DNA of 64,000 bases from an uncultured Rhodospirillaceae bacterium (GCA_937927415.1 CALBDS010000015.1:1-64000); one strand, 5' to 3'. Shown: positions 19,393 through 28,177, counted from the stretch's first letter. Notes: generated from the sequence alone by a model not told the origin. Translations and numbers: made by a program.

Positions 19393-20271
19393 ATGACCGT
19401 TTCCGCCCGAGCCATGCCCATGACCACTGTTTGCCCTGTTTCCGCCGCACCCGGCCTCGTCCTGCCGCCCGAACCGCCCCAAGGGCTGGGGCTGGGCCGG
19501 TGGACCGCCAGCCTGTTCGCCATCCTGGCCGCCCACGCCGGGGCGGTGGCGCTGGTGCTGGCCCTGCCGGCCCCCGCCCCGCTGGAACCGCCGCCGGGTG
19601 CCGTGATGCTGGAACTGGCCGCCCTGCCCGAAGCGCCGGCGGAATCCCAGCCCACGGAAACCCCGCCGGCGCCGGTGCAGCAGCAGGCCGCCGAACCGCC
19701 GCCGGACCTGGAGCTTCCCGAACCCGAGCCGCCGCCCGAGCCGGTGTTCGAGCTTCCCCCACCCCCGCCCGAGGTGGTGCCGGAGGTGGCGGTCCCGGTT
19801 CCCCCGCCCAAGGCCAAGCCGCCCAAACCGGAACAGCCCCGCCCCCGCCCGGTGGAGCGCAAGCGGGAAACCCCGCCCACCCCGCAGCCGCCGGCCCCCA
19901 CCACCTCCGCCCCGCCGGCCGCCGCCGCACCGCCGTCCCAGACCGCCGCGGCCCCATCGGCCGGAGCCGCCGGCAACCCCGCCGCCCGCCGCTCGTGGCA
20001 GGGCGCGCTGCTGGCCCATCTGGAACGGCACAAACGCTATCCCCGCGCCTCCCAGGCCCGGCGGGAACAGGGCGTCACCCATCTGCGCTTCGTCATGGAC
20101 CGCCAGGGCAAGGTGCTGTCGTGCCGGATCGAGCGTCCCTCGGGCTTCGAGGCCCTGGACACGGAAACCCTGGAGATGATCCGCCGGGCCGAGCCGCTGC
20201 CCCCGCCGCCGCCCGATGTGGGCGACGAGCGGATCGAACTGGTGGTGCCGGTCCAGTATTACCTGCGCTGA
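19393..20271 (+). CDS. tonB: TonB energy-transducing protein
   Basis: 292 residues. A TM anchor (about 35-58, WTASLFAILAAHAGAVALVLAL) containing the His found in TonB anchors, a long Pro/Glu then Pro/Lys/Arg-rich spacer (about 65-200) that can span the periplasm, and a C-terminal TonB domain (about 205-292) with SWQGALLAHLERHKRYPRAS, LRFVMDRQGKVLSCRI and VVPVQYYLR. It passes energy from ExbBD to the outer-membrane receptor, here the siderophore receptor encoded next. ATG 19393 is used; another ATG at 19414 is possible. A hairpin with arms of over 20 bp follows the gene. Confidence 0.93.
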   Translation: MTVSARAMPMTTVCPVSAAPGLVLPPEPPQGLGLGRWTASLFAILAAHAGAVALVLALPAPAPLEPPPGAVMLELAALPEAPAESQPTETPPAPVQQQAAEPPPDLELPEPEPPPEPVFELPPPPPEVVPEVAVPVPPPKAKPPKPEQPRPRPVERKRETPPTPQPPAPTTSAPPAAAAPPSQTAAAPSAGAAGNPAARRSWQGALLAHLERHKRYPRASQARREQGVTHLRFVMDRQGKVLSCRIERPSGFEALDTETLEMIRRAEPLPPPPPDVGDERIELVVPVQYYLR

Positions 20272-20296
20272 TCCCCTCCCCCTGATTCCGGTTTAT

Positions 20297-20342
20297 CCAC
20301 GCCACCGCCCGCCCCGTGCCCACGGGACGGGCGGTGGCGTGG
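20297..20342 (+). other. Very long hairpin between tonB and the receptor gene
   Basis: Arms CCACGCCACCGCCCG and CGGGCGGTGGCGTGG (15 bp) continue after one mismatch into CCCGTG/CACGGG, with a 2-base loop: about 21 pairs in 46 bases. No T tract follows, so it is more likely a 3-prime mRNA stabiliser or processing site than a classical terminator. It separates the energiser genes from the much more abundantly needed receptor. Confidence 0.75.
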
Positions 20343-20380
20343 GCATCGCCGGCACCCTGAGATTGTGGCATTTTTGCGTC

Positions 20381-20458
20381 AGTATCCTATGATACTAAGA
20401 ATCACTCTCAAATTTGTTTGCGATGCCCGCATATGCGGATAATTATCAGTCTCATTAA
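20381..20458 (+). promoter_or_regulatory. Regulatory region of the siderophore receptor
   Basis: A perfect palindrome AGTATC-CTAT-GATACT (20381-20396) is followed by a Fur-box-like stretch, GATAATTATCAGTCTCATTA (20439-20458), 26 bases before the GTG start. The AGTATC/GATACT half sites also occur upstream of exbB and the macA-type gene. The exact promoter cannot be fixed by eye. Confidence 0.5.
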
Positions 20459-20483
20459 ATAGCGTTCATCAGGAGAGAGTGAC

Positions 20484-22667
20484 GTGACGTCCCACAGCCG
20501 CTTCGTTTCCTCGGCCCACACCCAGCGCCCGGCGCTGGCCGCTTCCACCTTGGGGCTGGCCACGCTGGGTCTGGCGCTGGGTTGCGTGACGGGGACCGCC
20601 CCGGCCCTGGCCCAGACCGCCACCACCGGCAGCACCGCCCAGCAGCTTCCCGCCATTTCGGTGGAAGGTGCGGTCGCCAAGGACACCTACAAGGTTGACA
20701 AGTCCGCCTCGGTCAAGCGGACGGAAACCATCCTCGACACGCCGCAGTCGATCACCGTCGTCCCGGAAAAGGTCATTCAGGAACAGGCCGCCACCACGCT
20801 GCGCGACGTTCTGCGCAACGTGCCCGGCATCACCTTCGGCGCCGGCGAAGGCGGCGGCGGCCAGGGCGAGCAGCTTCGCATCCGCGGCTTTTCCGCCAAC
20901 ACCGATCTTTATGTGGACGGCATCCGCGACCCCGCCCCGCAGAACAACCGCGACCCCTTCAACCTGGAACAGGTCGAGGTGGTGAAGGGTGCGTCGTCGG
21001 CCTATTCGGGCCGGGGGGCGACCGGCGGCACCGTCAACATGGTGACCAAGGCGCCGAAGATGGAGGCGATCACCGCCGGCTCCCTGACCGTCGGTTCCGC
21101 CAGCACCAAGCGCGTCACCGCCGACATCAACCGCCCGCTGACCGGCGTGGGCATCGACGGCACCGCCGTACGCCTGAACGTCATGGCCCACGAAAGCGGG
21201 GTGCCGGGCCGCGACGACGCGGTTGAGAACGAACGCTGGGGTGTGGCGCCGTCCATCGCCTTCGGCCTGGGCACGCCGACGCGGGTGACGCTCAGCGCGT
21301 CGTACGTGAAGCAGAACAACACCCCCGATTACGGCCTGCCGGTGCTGAACGGCGTCATCCCGCCGGTGGACACCAAGAACTGGTACGGGGTGAAGAACCG
21401 CGACCAGGAACGCCAGGAAACCAGCAGCGTCACCGCCACCATCGAGCACGACGCCAACGACTGGATCACCCTGCGCGAACAGGCCCGCTACACCGAATCC
21501 ACCCGCTTCAACATCGTCACCATCCCGCGCTTCCCCAACGGCACGACCAGCTTCACCCCCGCCACCACGGTCACCCGCGGGGCCACCGGGCGCGACACCA
21601 AGGACACCGCCTTCGTCAGCCAGACCGACGCCACGCTGAAGTTCAACACCGGGGCGCTCAGCCACTCGCTGGTCACCGGCTTCGACATCAGCCATGAAAA
21701 ATACACCCAGCGCGGCCTGACCTTCAGCGGCACCACGGCGGCGGCCAACCTGTTCAGCCCCGACACCAACGTCGCCGGGTCGGGCTGGACCTCCAACGCC
21801 GTCCAGACGGAAAACACCGGACAGGACGTGGGCGTCTACGCCATCGACACCGTGAAGATCGGCGAGCATTGGGAGGTGGTGGGCGGCATCCGCTACGACC
21901 ACTTCAAGGCCGACACCGACACCGGGACCGCCACCTACAGCCTGTCCGACAGCATGGTGAGCTGGCAGGGGGCCGTGGTCTACAAGCCGGTCAAGACGGT
22001 CAGCGTCTATGCCTCCGCCTCCACCTCCTTCAACCCGTCGGTCGAAGCGGCGCAAACCTCCCTCAGCGCCACCAACTTCAACCTGAAGCCGCAGGAGAAC
22101 GTATCCTACGAGGTGGGCGCCAAGTGGGACGTGATCCCCGACAGGCTGCAGCTCACCGCCGCCGTGTTCCGCACGGAAAAGACCAACGTGCGTGAAACCG
22201 ACGCCAGCGGCGCCACCGTCATCCTGGACGGCGAACGCCGGGTGCAGGGCTTCGAGTTCAGCGCCGTCGGCAACATCACCGACAAGTGGCAGGTGATCGG
22301 CGGCTATTCCTATCAGGACAGCGAGATCACCAAGGCCGTGCGCTACGTCGGCAACGAGATGGCCAACACGCCCAAGCACAGCGCCAACCTGTGGAGCACC
22401 TATCAGTTGCCCCACGACGTGACCGTCGGCGCCGGGCTGCAGTACGTGGGCAAGCGCCAGATCAACGACGCCAACGCCGGCACCCTGGACAGCTACATCC
22501 TGGTGGACGCCATGGTGTCGTACCAGTTGACCGACGCCATCGCGCTTCAGCTCAACGGCCAGAACCTCTTTGACGAGGAATACTTCGACCGCGCCCACGC
22601 AGGGGGCAGCCACGTCATTCCCGGACAGGGCCGCACCATCCTGCTGAGCACGAATCTGCGCTTCTGA
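20484..22667 (+). CDS. TonB-dependent siderophore receptor
   Basis: 727 residues. A signal peptide (about 1-43, ending APALAQ), a TonB-box-like AISVEGA, the plug domain (ETILDTPQSITVVPEKVIQEQ, LRDVLRNVPGITFGAGEGG, IRGFSANTDLYVDGIRD, EVVKGASSAYSGRGATGG) and a 22-strand beta-barrel ending in aromatic ILLSTNLRF, as outer-membrane proteins do. It most resembles the catecholate-type receptors (Fiu/CirA/PiuA), consistent with the PiuC- and PiuB-like genes that follow. Start is GTG 20484 with AGGAGAG 6 bases upstream. Iron regulation is suggested by upstream sites. The ligand cannot be read. Confidence 0.95.
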   Translation: MTSHSRFVSSAHTQRPALAASTLGLATLGLALGCVTGTAPALAQTATTGSTAQQLPAISVEGAVAKDTYKVDKSASVKRTETILDTPQSITVVPEKVIQEQAATTLRDVLRNVPGITFGAGEGGGGQGEQLRIRGFSANTDLYVDGIRDPAPQNNRDPFNLEQVEVVKGASSAYSGRGATGGTVNMVTKAPKMEAITAGSLTVGSASTKRVTADINRPLTGVGIDGTAVRLNVMAHESGVPGRDDAVENERWGVAPSIAFGLGTPTRVTLSASYVKQNNTPDYGLPVLNGVIPPVDTKNWYGVKNRDQERQETSSVTATIEHDANDWITLREQARYTESTRFNIVTIPRFPNGTTSFTPATTVTRGATGRDTKDTAFVSQTDATLKFNTGALSHSLVTGFDISHEKYTQRGLTFSGTTAAANLFSPDTNVAGSGWTSNAVQTENTGQDVGVYAIDTVKIGEHWEVVGGIRYDHFKADTDTGTATYSLSDSMVSWQGAVVYKPVKTVSVYASASTSFNPSVEAAQTSLSATNFNLKPQENVSYEVGAKWDVIPDRLQLTAAVFRTEKTNVRETDASGATVILDGERRVQGFEFSAVGNITDKWQVIGGYSYQDSEITKAVRYVGNEMANTPKHSANLWSTYQLPHDVTVGAGLQYVGKRQINDANAGTLDSYILVDAMVSYQLTDAIALQLNGQNLFDEEYFDRAHAGGSHVIPGQGRTILLSTNLRF

Positions 22668-22765
22668 TCCAAAACCAAGCACACGACCCGCCCCCCGGAC
22701 CACGCTTTGCCGAGCCGCCGCCGGGGGGCGGACCTCTCACACCATCTTGCACGGAACAGCCTGCC

Positions 22766-23476
22766 ATGCTCCTGCATATTCCCAACGTGCTGATGCCCGA
22801 ACAGGTGGTGGAAGCCCGCCGCCTGCTGGATCAGGCCGATTGGATCGACGGGCGGGCCACCGCCGGCTTCCAGTCGGTCAAGGCCAAGAGCAACGAACAG
22901 ATCCCCCAGGATCACCCCATCGCCCGCACGCTGGGGGACATGATCCTGGGCGCTCTGGAACGGAACCCCACCTTCATCGCCGCGGCGCTGCCGCTGAAGG
23001 TGTTCCCCCCCATGTTCAACCGCTACCGTGACGGCGGGTTCTTCGGGAACCACGTGGACAACGCCATCCGCCCGGTGCCGGGCGCCATGGAGCGGGTGCG
23101 CACCGACCTGTCGGCCACCCTGTTCTTCACCGGCCCCGACGAATACGACGGCGGCGAGCTGCTGATCGACGACACCTATGGCGTCCATTCCGCCCGGCTG
23201 CCGGCGGGCGACATGGTGCTGTACCCGTCCACCAGCCTGCACCGGGTCGAGCCGGTGACCCGCGGGGCGCGCGTCTGCTCCTTCTTCTGGATCCAGAGCA
23301 TGATCCGCGACGACTGGCGCCGCACCATGATGTTCGACCTCGACACCGCCATCCAGCGGCTGAACCAGGATTTCGCCGCCGGCGCCGGGCCGGCGGACGC
23401 CGGCGGGGATCACCCCTCGCTCGTGCAACTGACCAGCCTCTACCACAACCTGCTGCGCCATTGGGCCGACACCTGA
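22766..23476 (+). CDS. piuC: PiuC/YbiX-type Fe(II)/2-oxoglutarate dioxygenase
   Basis: 236 residues, the usual PKHD-type hydroxylase length. The facial triad is visible: His96-x-Asp98 (FFGNHVDNA) and His159 (TSLHRVEPV), with Arg169 (RGARV) placed to bind 2-oxoglutarate. The N-terminus MLLHIPNVLMPEQVVEARRLL and the C-terminus SLYHNLLRHWADT are typical. Family members sit beside TonB-dependent receptors and are iron-repressed; substrate is unproven. Directly follows the receptor in the same direction, so likely co-transcribed. Confidence 0.94.
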   Translation: MLLHIPNVLMPEQVVEARRLLDQADWIDGRATAGFQSVKAKSNEQIPQDHPIARTLGDMILGALERNPTFIAAALPLKVFPPMFNRYRDGGFFGNHVDNAIRPVPGAMERVRTDLSATLFFTGPDEYDGGELLIDDTYGVHSARLPAGDMVLYPSTSLHRVEPVTRGARVCSFFWIQSMIRDDWRRTMMFDLDTAIQRLNQDFAAGAGPADAGGDHPSLVQLTSLYHNLLRHWADT

Positions 23477-23517
23477 CCCCAAGACAACGCACTGAGGTTA
23501 ACGAGCCAGGACAATTT

Positions 23518-23689
23518 CCCTCTCCCCGCCGGGGAGAGGGCAGGGTGAGGGCCGATTTTCGCGCGATAGCCCGAAAATCGAGCCGTCAGGCTCCCGAAAT
23601 CCAAAGTTCGTCGTTGCTTCGCAACGGATTTCGGGCCTTCGGCGCGAAATCCGGCCCTCACCCTACCCCTCTCCCCGGCGGGGAGAGGG
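23518..23689. repeat. Structured intergenic repeat, family A, inverted pair
   Basis: Two opposing copies of the element also seen at 16289-16363. Right copy (23613-23689): GTTGC-TTC-GCAAC, GGATTTCG/CGAAATCC, CCCTCTCCCC/GGGGAGAGGG. Left copy (23518-23580), inverted: CCCTCTCCCC-GCC-GGGGAGAGGG, then GATTTTCG/CGAAAATC. The middle stems differ between copies by paired changes that keep pairing (G-C to T-A), so the structure is maintained. Lies in the 254-base gap between piuC and the PepSY gene. Confidence 0.8.
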
Positions 23690-23730
23690 AAATAAACCTG
23701 AATTTCCCACGGCCATGCGAGACACCTGCC

Positions 23731-24981
23731 ATGTCCACCGTTCCCCGTTCCCAACGCCTCTGGTACAAGGTTCTGCATCAGTCCCATCTGTGGGCCGGAA
23801 TCATCCTCTGCCTGCCGCTGATGGCGCTGGGGGTGTCCGGCAGCATCCTGGTCGCCAACGACCTGATCCAGGACTGGACCGCCCCCGCCGCCGCCCCGCC
23901 CACCCCCGGCGACGTGAAGCCCCTGTCCGAGGTGATCGAGGCCGCCCGCGCCACCGTGCCGGCGGGTCAGGTCCCCTCCGCCATCATGTTCCCCGAGCAG
24001 GCGGGGCAGCCCATCACCATCCGCTTTGCCGGCAGCCGCGGCCCCCAGGGTGGTCCGGCCCAAGGGGGTGAGCGTCCCGCCGGGGGACCGCCCGCCGCTT
24101 CCCCGCCCGCTGGGGGACCGATGGGGCCGGGCGGCGGCACCATGGTGCGCATCAACCCGGTCACGCTGGACCTGCACCCCACCCCGGCCATGGGCGGCAA
24201 CAGCTTCATCCGCACCATGCGCAGCCTGCACGGCAACCTGCTGATTCCGGGCCGCGACGGGCGCGAGGTGGTCGGCTGGCTGGGCGTCGTGATGCTGGTG
24301 CTGGGCGTCAGCGGTCTGGTCATGTGGTGGCCGCGTCAGGGCCGGTGGAAAGCCGCCTTTCAGGTGAAGGCGGGCACGCGGGGCCTGCGCCTGCACCGTG
24401 ACCTGCACGGGGCGGTGGGCATCTGGTCGCTGCTGGTGTTTCTGCTGGTCAGCCTGTCGGGCGTCTATCTGGTGTTCCCCCAGACCCTGACCGACGCGGT
24501 GTCGGTGGTGTCCCCCGCCCGCGACCCGCGCAGCGCCATGACCGCCCACACGGTGGAGCCGGTGCGCGGCACCCCGCCCGCCGGGGTGGAGGAGGTGGCC
24601 GCCATTGCCAAGGCCGCCGTGCCCGACGCCGATCTGCGCGGCCTGTTCCTGCCCGCCCGCCCCAACCAGCCGTTCCGCGCCACCCTGGCGCGTCCGGGTG
24701 CGGCCCATGGGGCGCCGGGGATCACCGCCTTCATCGACCCCTGGAAGCGGTCGGTGATCGAGGTGCGCGACCCCGCCACCTATTCCCTGGGGGATACCAT
24801 CGTCGCCTGGCAACGGCCGCTGCACGCGGGCGAAGGGCTGGGCATCATCTGGGCGGTTCTGGTGTTCGCATCCGGCGCCTTGCCGCCGCTGTTCTGCATC
24901 ACCGGGATCGCCATGTGGTGGATCAAACGGCGCAACCGTCAGGCGCGCCGTCTGGATGCCGCCGCGGCAAGGGCTTCGTAG
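23731..24981 (+). CDS. PepSY-associated TM protein, PiuB-like (ferrisiderophore reductase family)
   Basis: A 416-residue inner-membrane protein with four main TM helices: LWAGIILCLPLMALGVSGSIL, VVGWLGVVMLVLGVSGLVMWW, GIWSLLVFLLVSLSGVYLVF, and the C-terminal helix with LPPLFCITGIAMWW. Conserved features include KVLHQSHLWAG near the start and LHRDLHGAVG (His residues fit haem binding in this family) and PepSY-like periplasmic loops. A Pro/Gly-rich low-complexity insert lies about residues 105-135. Family members are thought to reduce ferric siderophores at the inner membrane. ATG 23731 is used; the upstream open frame runs through repeats. Closes the iron block. Confidence 0.9.
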   Translation: MSTVPRSQRLWYKVLHQSHLWAGIILCLPLMALGVSGSILVANDLIQDWTAPAAAPPTPGDVKPLSEVIEAARATVPAGQVPSAIMFPEQAGQPITIRFAGSRGPQGGPAQGGERPAGGPPAASPPAGGPMGPGGGTMVRINPVTLDLHPTPAMGGNSFIRTMRSLHGNLLIPGRDGREVVGWLGVVMLVLGVSGLVMWWPRQGRWKAAFQVKAGTRGLRLHRDLHGAVGIWSLLVFLLVSLSGVYLVFPQTLTDAVSVVSPARDPRSAMTAHTVEPVRGTPPAGVEEVAAIAKAAVPDADLRGLFLPARPNQPFRATLARPGAAHGAPGITAFIDPWKRSVIEVRDPATYSLGDTIVAWQRPLHAGEGLGIIWAVLVFASGALPPLFCITGIAMWWIKRRNRQARRLDAAAARAS

Positions 24982-25007
24982 CGGGACGTCCCTTGCCGCA
25001 CGGCAGG

Positions 25008-25048
25008 GCCGGGGGTGGTCGGCAGGGGCCGCCCCCGGCTTTCTTTTT
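25008..25048 (+). terminator. Intrinsic terminator of the iron block
   Basis: Stem GCCGGGGG/CCCCCGGC (25008-25039) with a 16-base loop, followed by TTTCTTTTT (25040-25048). A further inverted pair GGCAAGGG/CCCTTGCC (24966-24997) overlaps the end of the PepSY gene. Confidence 0.7.
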
Positions 25049-25054
25049 GCGCGC

Positions 25055-25477
25055 TTACGATGCCGGCTGTGCCGGGGCCGCCGCCTCCCCCGCCACCGCC
25101 GTCACCGTGACTGCGGCCCCACCGGCCGCCACCGTCGCCGTCGGGCCAGTCTGGGGCATGTAGCGGCTCATGAACCCTTCGATGAAGTCGGCCCCGGCAT
25201 AGCCGGCGGCCATGAAGGTCAGAACCTGCTGCGCGGAAATCTGGGCCACCGACAGATCCAGCGCCATGGCCGACAGCACCCCGGCCACCGCACCGACCAC
25301 CAGACTGACCCCCATCTGCTTGAAATCCACGCTGTCGCCGATCGACCCGCCCGCGGTGGACGTCACGTCGTGGGCCTTCTTGATTTCGACGATGGCGCGC
25401 ATGGACTGCCCCGCCCCGCCGGCCAGCCCGGCCAGCGTCAGAAGCTGAATCCAATCCCCCGCCGATAAAGCCGCCAT
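25055..25477 (-). CDS. Small Gly/Ala-rich membrane protein of unknown function
   Basis: 140 residues, start at ATG 25477 because GGAGGGGG lies just upstream; the longer open frame begins in non-coding sequence. Visible: an N-terminal amphipathic segment MAALSAGDWIQLLTLAGLAGGAGQ, a charged stretch with VEIKKAHD, a clear TM helix MGVSLVVGAVAGVLSAMAL, a second hydrophobic segment QQVLTFMAAGYAGADFIEGFM, and an Ala/Val/Thr-rich tail. I do not recognise a family. The size and helix layout are somewhat holin-like but no phage gene is nearby. It stands alone between the iron block and nadC. Confidence 0.65.
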   Translation of the reverse strand: MAALSAGDWIQLLTLAGLAGGAGQSMRAIVEIKKAHDVTSTAGGSIGDSVDFKQMGVSLVVGAVAGVLSAMALDLSVAQISAQQVLTFMAAGYAGADFIEGFMSRYMPQTGPTATVAAGGAAVTVTAVAGEAAAPAQPAS

Positions 25478-25598
25478 AATTCCCCCTCCATCAAAAGCTA
25501 TGATGGAAAGAAAAAGGGCACAGGAAACCGGCGCGTTGCAACGCCGTCCCCTGCACCCCCAAGAAAAGACACAAGAATTACATACCCGTGTATGGGTT

Positions 25599-26432
25599 TT
25601 ACATATCAAGACCCAAGTCAAGGCAGGGGGCGGAGTGGGTGATCCACCCCACCGAGATCATGTCCACACCGGCCTCGGCGATGGCGCGCACGCTGTCCAG
25701 GGTGACGCTGCCCGACGCCTCGGTCAGCATCCGCCCGTCCACCATGGCGACGGCGCGGGCCAGGGTGGCGGGATCCATGTTGTCCAGCAGCACCACATCC
25801 ACCGGCAGGGTCAGCAATTCGTCGAGCTGGGCCAGCGTGTCCACCTCCACCTCGATCTTGACCATGTGGCCGACGGCGGCGCGCACCTTTTCCACCGCCG
25901 GGCGGATGCCGCCGGCCACCGCGATGTGGTTGTCCTTGACCAAAATGGCGTCGTCCAGGCCGAATCGGTGGTTGGACCCACCGCCCAGCCGCACCGCCTC
26001 CTTCTCCAGCGCGCGCAGGCCGGGGGTGGTCTTGCGGGTGCAGACGATGCGCGCCCGCGTGTGCTCCACCGCCCGCACCAGCGCGCGGGTCGCCGTCGCC
26101 ACCCCCGACAATTGCCCCAGGAAGTTCAGCGCCGTACGCTCGGCGGTCAACAGGGCGCGGGCCTTGGCGGTCACCGTGGCGATGGTGCCGCCCGCGGGCA
26201 CGTCGGCGCCGTCGCCACGCTCCACCACCACCGAACACTCCGGGTCCACCAGCCGGAACGCGGTCAGCGCCGCCCCCAGCCCGGCGACCCGCCCGTCACG
26301 GCGCGCCACGATGCGCGCCGTCGCCACGGCATCGGCGGGCACGATGGCGTCGGTGGTGATGTCGCCGGCCCGGCCCAGATCCTCCAGCAGTGCCGCGCGC
26401 ACCACGGGTTCGACGATCAGGGGGTGAAGCAT
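25599..26432 (-). CDS. nadC: Nicotinate-nucleotide pyrophosphorylase (carboxylating)
   Basis: 277 residues, normal for NadC (quinolinate phosphoribosyltransferase), which converts quinolinate and PRPP to nicotinate mononucleotide. Motifs: LLEDLGRAGDITTDAIVP, ERTALNFLGQLSGVAT, the active-site CTRKTTPGLRALEKEAVRLGG, NHRFGLDDAILVKDNHI and VDVVLLDNMDP. ATG 26432 is used because it starts the conserved MLHPLIVEPVVRAALLEDL; the frame upstream runs into the hairpin spacer. Third gene of nadA-nadB-nadC, 98 bases after nadB with two hairpins between. Confidence 0.96.
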   Translation of the reverse strand: MLHPLIVEPVVRAALLEDLGRAGDITTDAIVPADAVATARIVARRDGRVAGLGAALTAFRLVDPECSVVVERGDGADVPAGGTIATVTAKARALLTAERTALNFLGQLSGVATATRALVRAVEHTRARIVCTRKTTPGLRALEKEAVRLGGGSNHRFGLDDAILVKDNHIAVAGGIRPAVEKVRAAVGHMVKIEVEVDTLAQLDELLTLPVDVVLLDNMDPATLARAVAMVDGRMLTEASGSVTLDSVRAIAEAGVDMISVGWITHSAPCLDLGLDM

Positions 26433-26465
26433 GGAAGGGTCTCCGCTGTGAGATGAGGAGGTGCC

Positions 26466-26530
26466 GCGAAGGGGCTTTCCGCCCCTTCGCCATCCCGGAC
26501 CAAGGGCCGGCGGCCCTTGGAACCCGGCGT
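26466..26530 (-). repeat. Post-stop double-hairpin repeat, family B, copy 1
   Basis: In transcript order: the nadB stop, a 10-base spacer, a 9-bp hairpin CCAAGGGCC/GGCCCTTGG (26500-26520), then a 10-bp hairpin GCGAAGGGGC-TTTCC-GCCCCTTCGC (26466-26490). The segment next to the stop (26521-26530) matches the same position at 42793-42802. It may lower transcription or protect nadAB mRNA ahead of nadC. Confidence 0.7.
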
Positions 26531-28159
26531 TCAGGGCAGGGCGGCGGTTTCCTTGTAAGAAGGGGCCGCGGTAAGTGACAGGTCGGACAGGGTGAGGCTG
26601 CGGCGCACCGGCGCCGGGGCCGCGTGCGGGTGGTCGCTGCGTTCGTGGGCGCCGCGGCTTTCCAGCCGCAAGGAGGCGGCGTGAACCACCAAGCGGCCCG
26701 TCAGCAGGCGGTTGCGCGCCTCTCCCCACAGCCGGACGGCGGCGAAGGGGACCGGGGCGGGGGACGGGGGCAGAGTTTTCAGCGCCGCCGTCAGACGGTC
26801 AAGCCGCGATGCGGCACACGCCAGGCCGGCGCCGTCGCGCACCAGACCGGCACCGGCGTACACCGCATCGCGGCTGGCCTGAATGATGGCGTCGATGGTG
26901 GTGCGGCGGGTGGCATCGGGAACCGGCGGCAGCACCGGCACCGCCACCGGCGGCACGGCGGCGGCAACCGCCTGTTCCGCCACGTCGGCGGCCACGCGGG
27001 CACCGAACACCAGCGCCTCCAGCAGCGAATTGCTGGCCAGACGGTTGGCTCCGTGCACCCCCGTGCACGCCACCTCGCCGCAGGCCCACAGACCGGGCAC
27101 GCTGGTCCGCCCCACGGTGTCGGTGGCGACTCCGCCCATGTGATAATGCGCGGCCGGGGCCACCGGCACCGGCGCCGTCCACGGGTCGAATCCGGCCTCC
27201 GCCAACAGGCCGAGAACGGTGGGGAATCCATCGGGCCGGGCGGTCAGGGCCGGGCGCAGGTCCAGGAACACCGGCTGCCCCGCCGCCACCCGCCGCCCGA
27301 TGGCCCGCGCCACCACGTCGCGCGGCGCCAGCTCGGCCAGGGGGTGTTCATCCACCATGAAGCGGTGCCCGCCGCCGCCCACCAGCACCGCCCCCGCCCC
27401 GCGCAGCGCCTCGGTCAGCAGCGGAGCGGGGTCGGCGTCACCGGCCAGGGCGGTGGGGTGGAACTGCACGAACTCCACATCGGCCAGCCGCGCCCCGGCA
27501 CGGGCGGCCAGCGCCAGCCCGTCGCCCGTGGCCTCCGCCGGGTTGGTGGTGCGGGCGAACACCGCCCCGATACCGCCGGTCGCCAGGATCACCCGGCCCG
27601 TGCGGTGCAGCACCCACCCGCCATCGGCGTGACAGGCCAGCAACCCGCAGATCCGCCCGCCGTGCAGGCACAGATCGACGGCAAAGGCGTCGGTTTCCAC
27701 CCGGATGCCGGGGGTCTGCCGCAGCCGCCGGGCCAGCGCCGTCACCAGCGTGCGGCCCGTGGCGTCACCACCGGCATGGACGATGCGCGCCGCACCATGG
27801 GCGGCCTCGCGCCCCAGCACCGGATCGCCGCCGGGGCCACGGTCGAAGGGCATGGCGGGGTCGGCCAGCAGGGCACGCACCCGCACCGCCCCGTCCTGCG
27901 CCAGCAGGGCGGCGACGGCGGCATCCACCAGCCCGGCCCCCGCCGCCACCGTGTCGGCGGCGTGGGCGGCGGGGGTGTCGCCGGGGCCGACCGCGGCGGC
28001 GATGCCCCCCTGGGCGTAGAGGCTGGAGCCGCCCGGCAGGTCGGCGGTCTTGGTCAACAGGGTCACCGCATGGCCGCGCCCGGCCAGGGCCAGCGCCGCC
28101 GTCATGCCGGCCAGCCCCGATCCGACCACCACCACGCCCGAATCACGAACCGTCACCAT
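26531..28159 (-). CDS. nadB: L-aspartate oxidase
   Basis: 542 residues, the usual NadB length. An FAD-dependent flavoprotein that oxidises L-aspartate to iminoaspartate for NadA. Visible: N-terminal dinucleotide fold GVVVVGSGLAGMTAALALAG, the PGGSSLYAQGGIAAA block, RIVHAGGDATGRTL, ATGGIGAVFARTTNPAEATGDG, EFVQFHPTALAG, RDVVARAI, HYHMGGVATDTVGRTSVPGLWACGEVACTGVHGANRLASNSLLEALVFG, all highly diagnostic (given here in parts). The C-terminal segment is helical. Starts 18 bases after nadA. Confidence 0.97.
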   Translation of the reverse strand: MVTVRDSGVVVVGSGLAGMTAALALAGRGHAVTLLTKTADLPGGSSLYAQGGIAAAVGPGDTPAAHAADTVAAGAGLVDAAVAALLAQDGAVRVRALLADPAMPFDRGPGGDPVLGREAAHGAARIVHAGGDATGRTLVTALARRLRQTPGIRVETDAFAVDLCLHGGRICGLLACHADGGWVLHRTGRVILATGGIGAVFARTTNPAEATGDGLALAARAGARLADVEFVQFHPTALAGDADPAPLLTEALRGAGAVLVGGGGHRFMVDEHPLAELAPRDVVARAIGRRVAAGQPVFLDLRPALTARPDGFPTVLGLLAEAGFDPWTAPVPVAPAAHYHMGGVATDTVGRTSVPGLWACGEVACTGVHGANRLASNSLLEALVFGARVAADVAEQAVAAAVPPVAVPVLPPVPDATRRTTIDAIIQASRDAVYAGAGLVRDGAGLACAASRLDRLTAALKTLPPSPAPVPFAAVRLWGEARNRLLTGRLVVHAASLRLESRGAHERSDHPHAAPAPVRRSLTLSDLSLTAAPSYKETAALP

Positions 28160-28177
28160 GGGGAAGCCCCCCTTTCC

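Noticed and set aside
25055..25477. Prophage holin
   Set aside because: Size and helices fit loosely, but no lysis or phage gene is nearby and no motif supports it.
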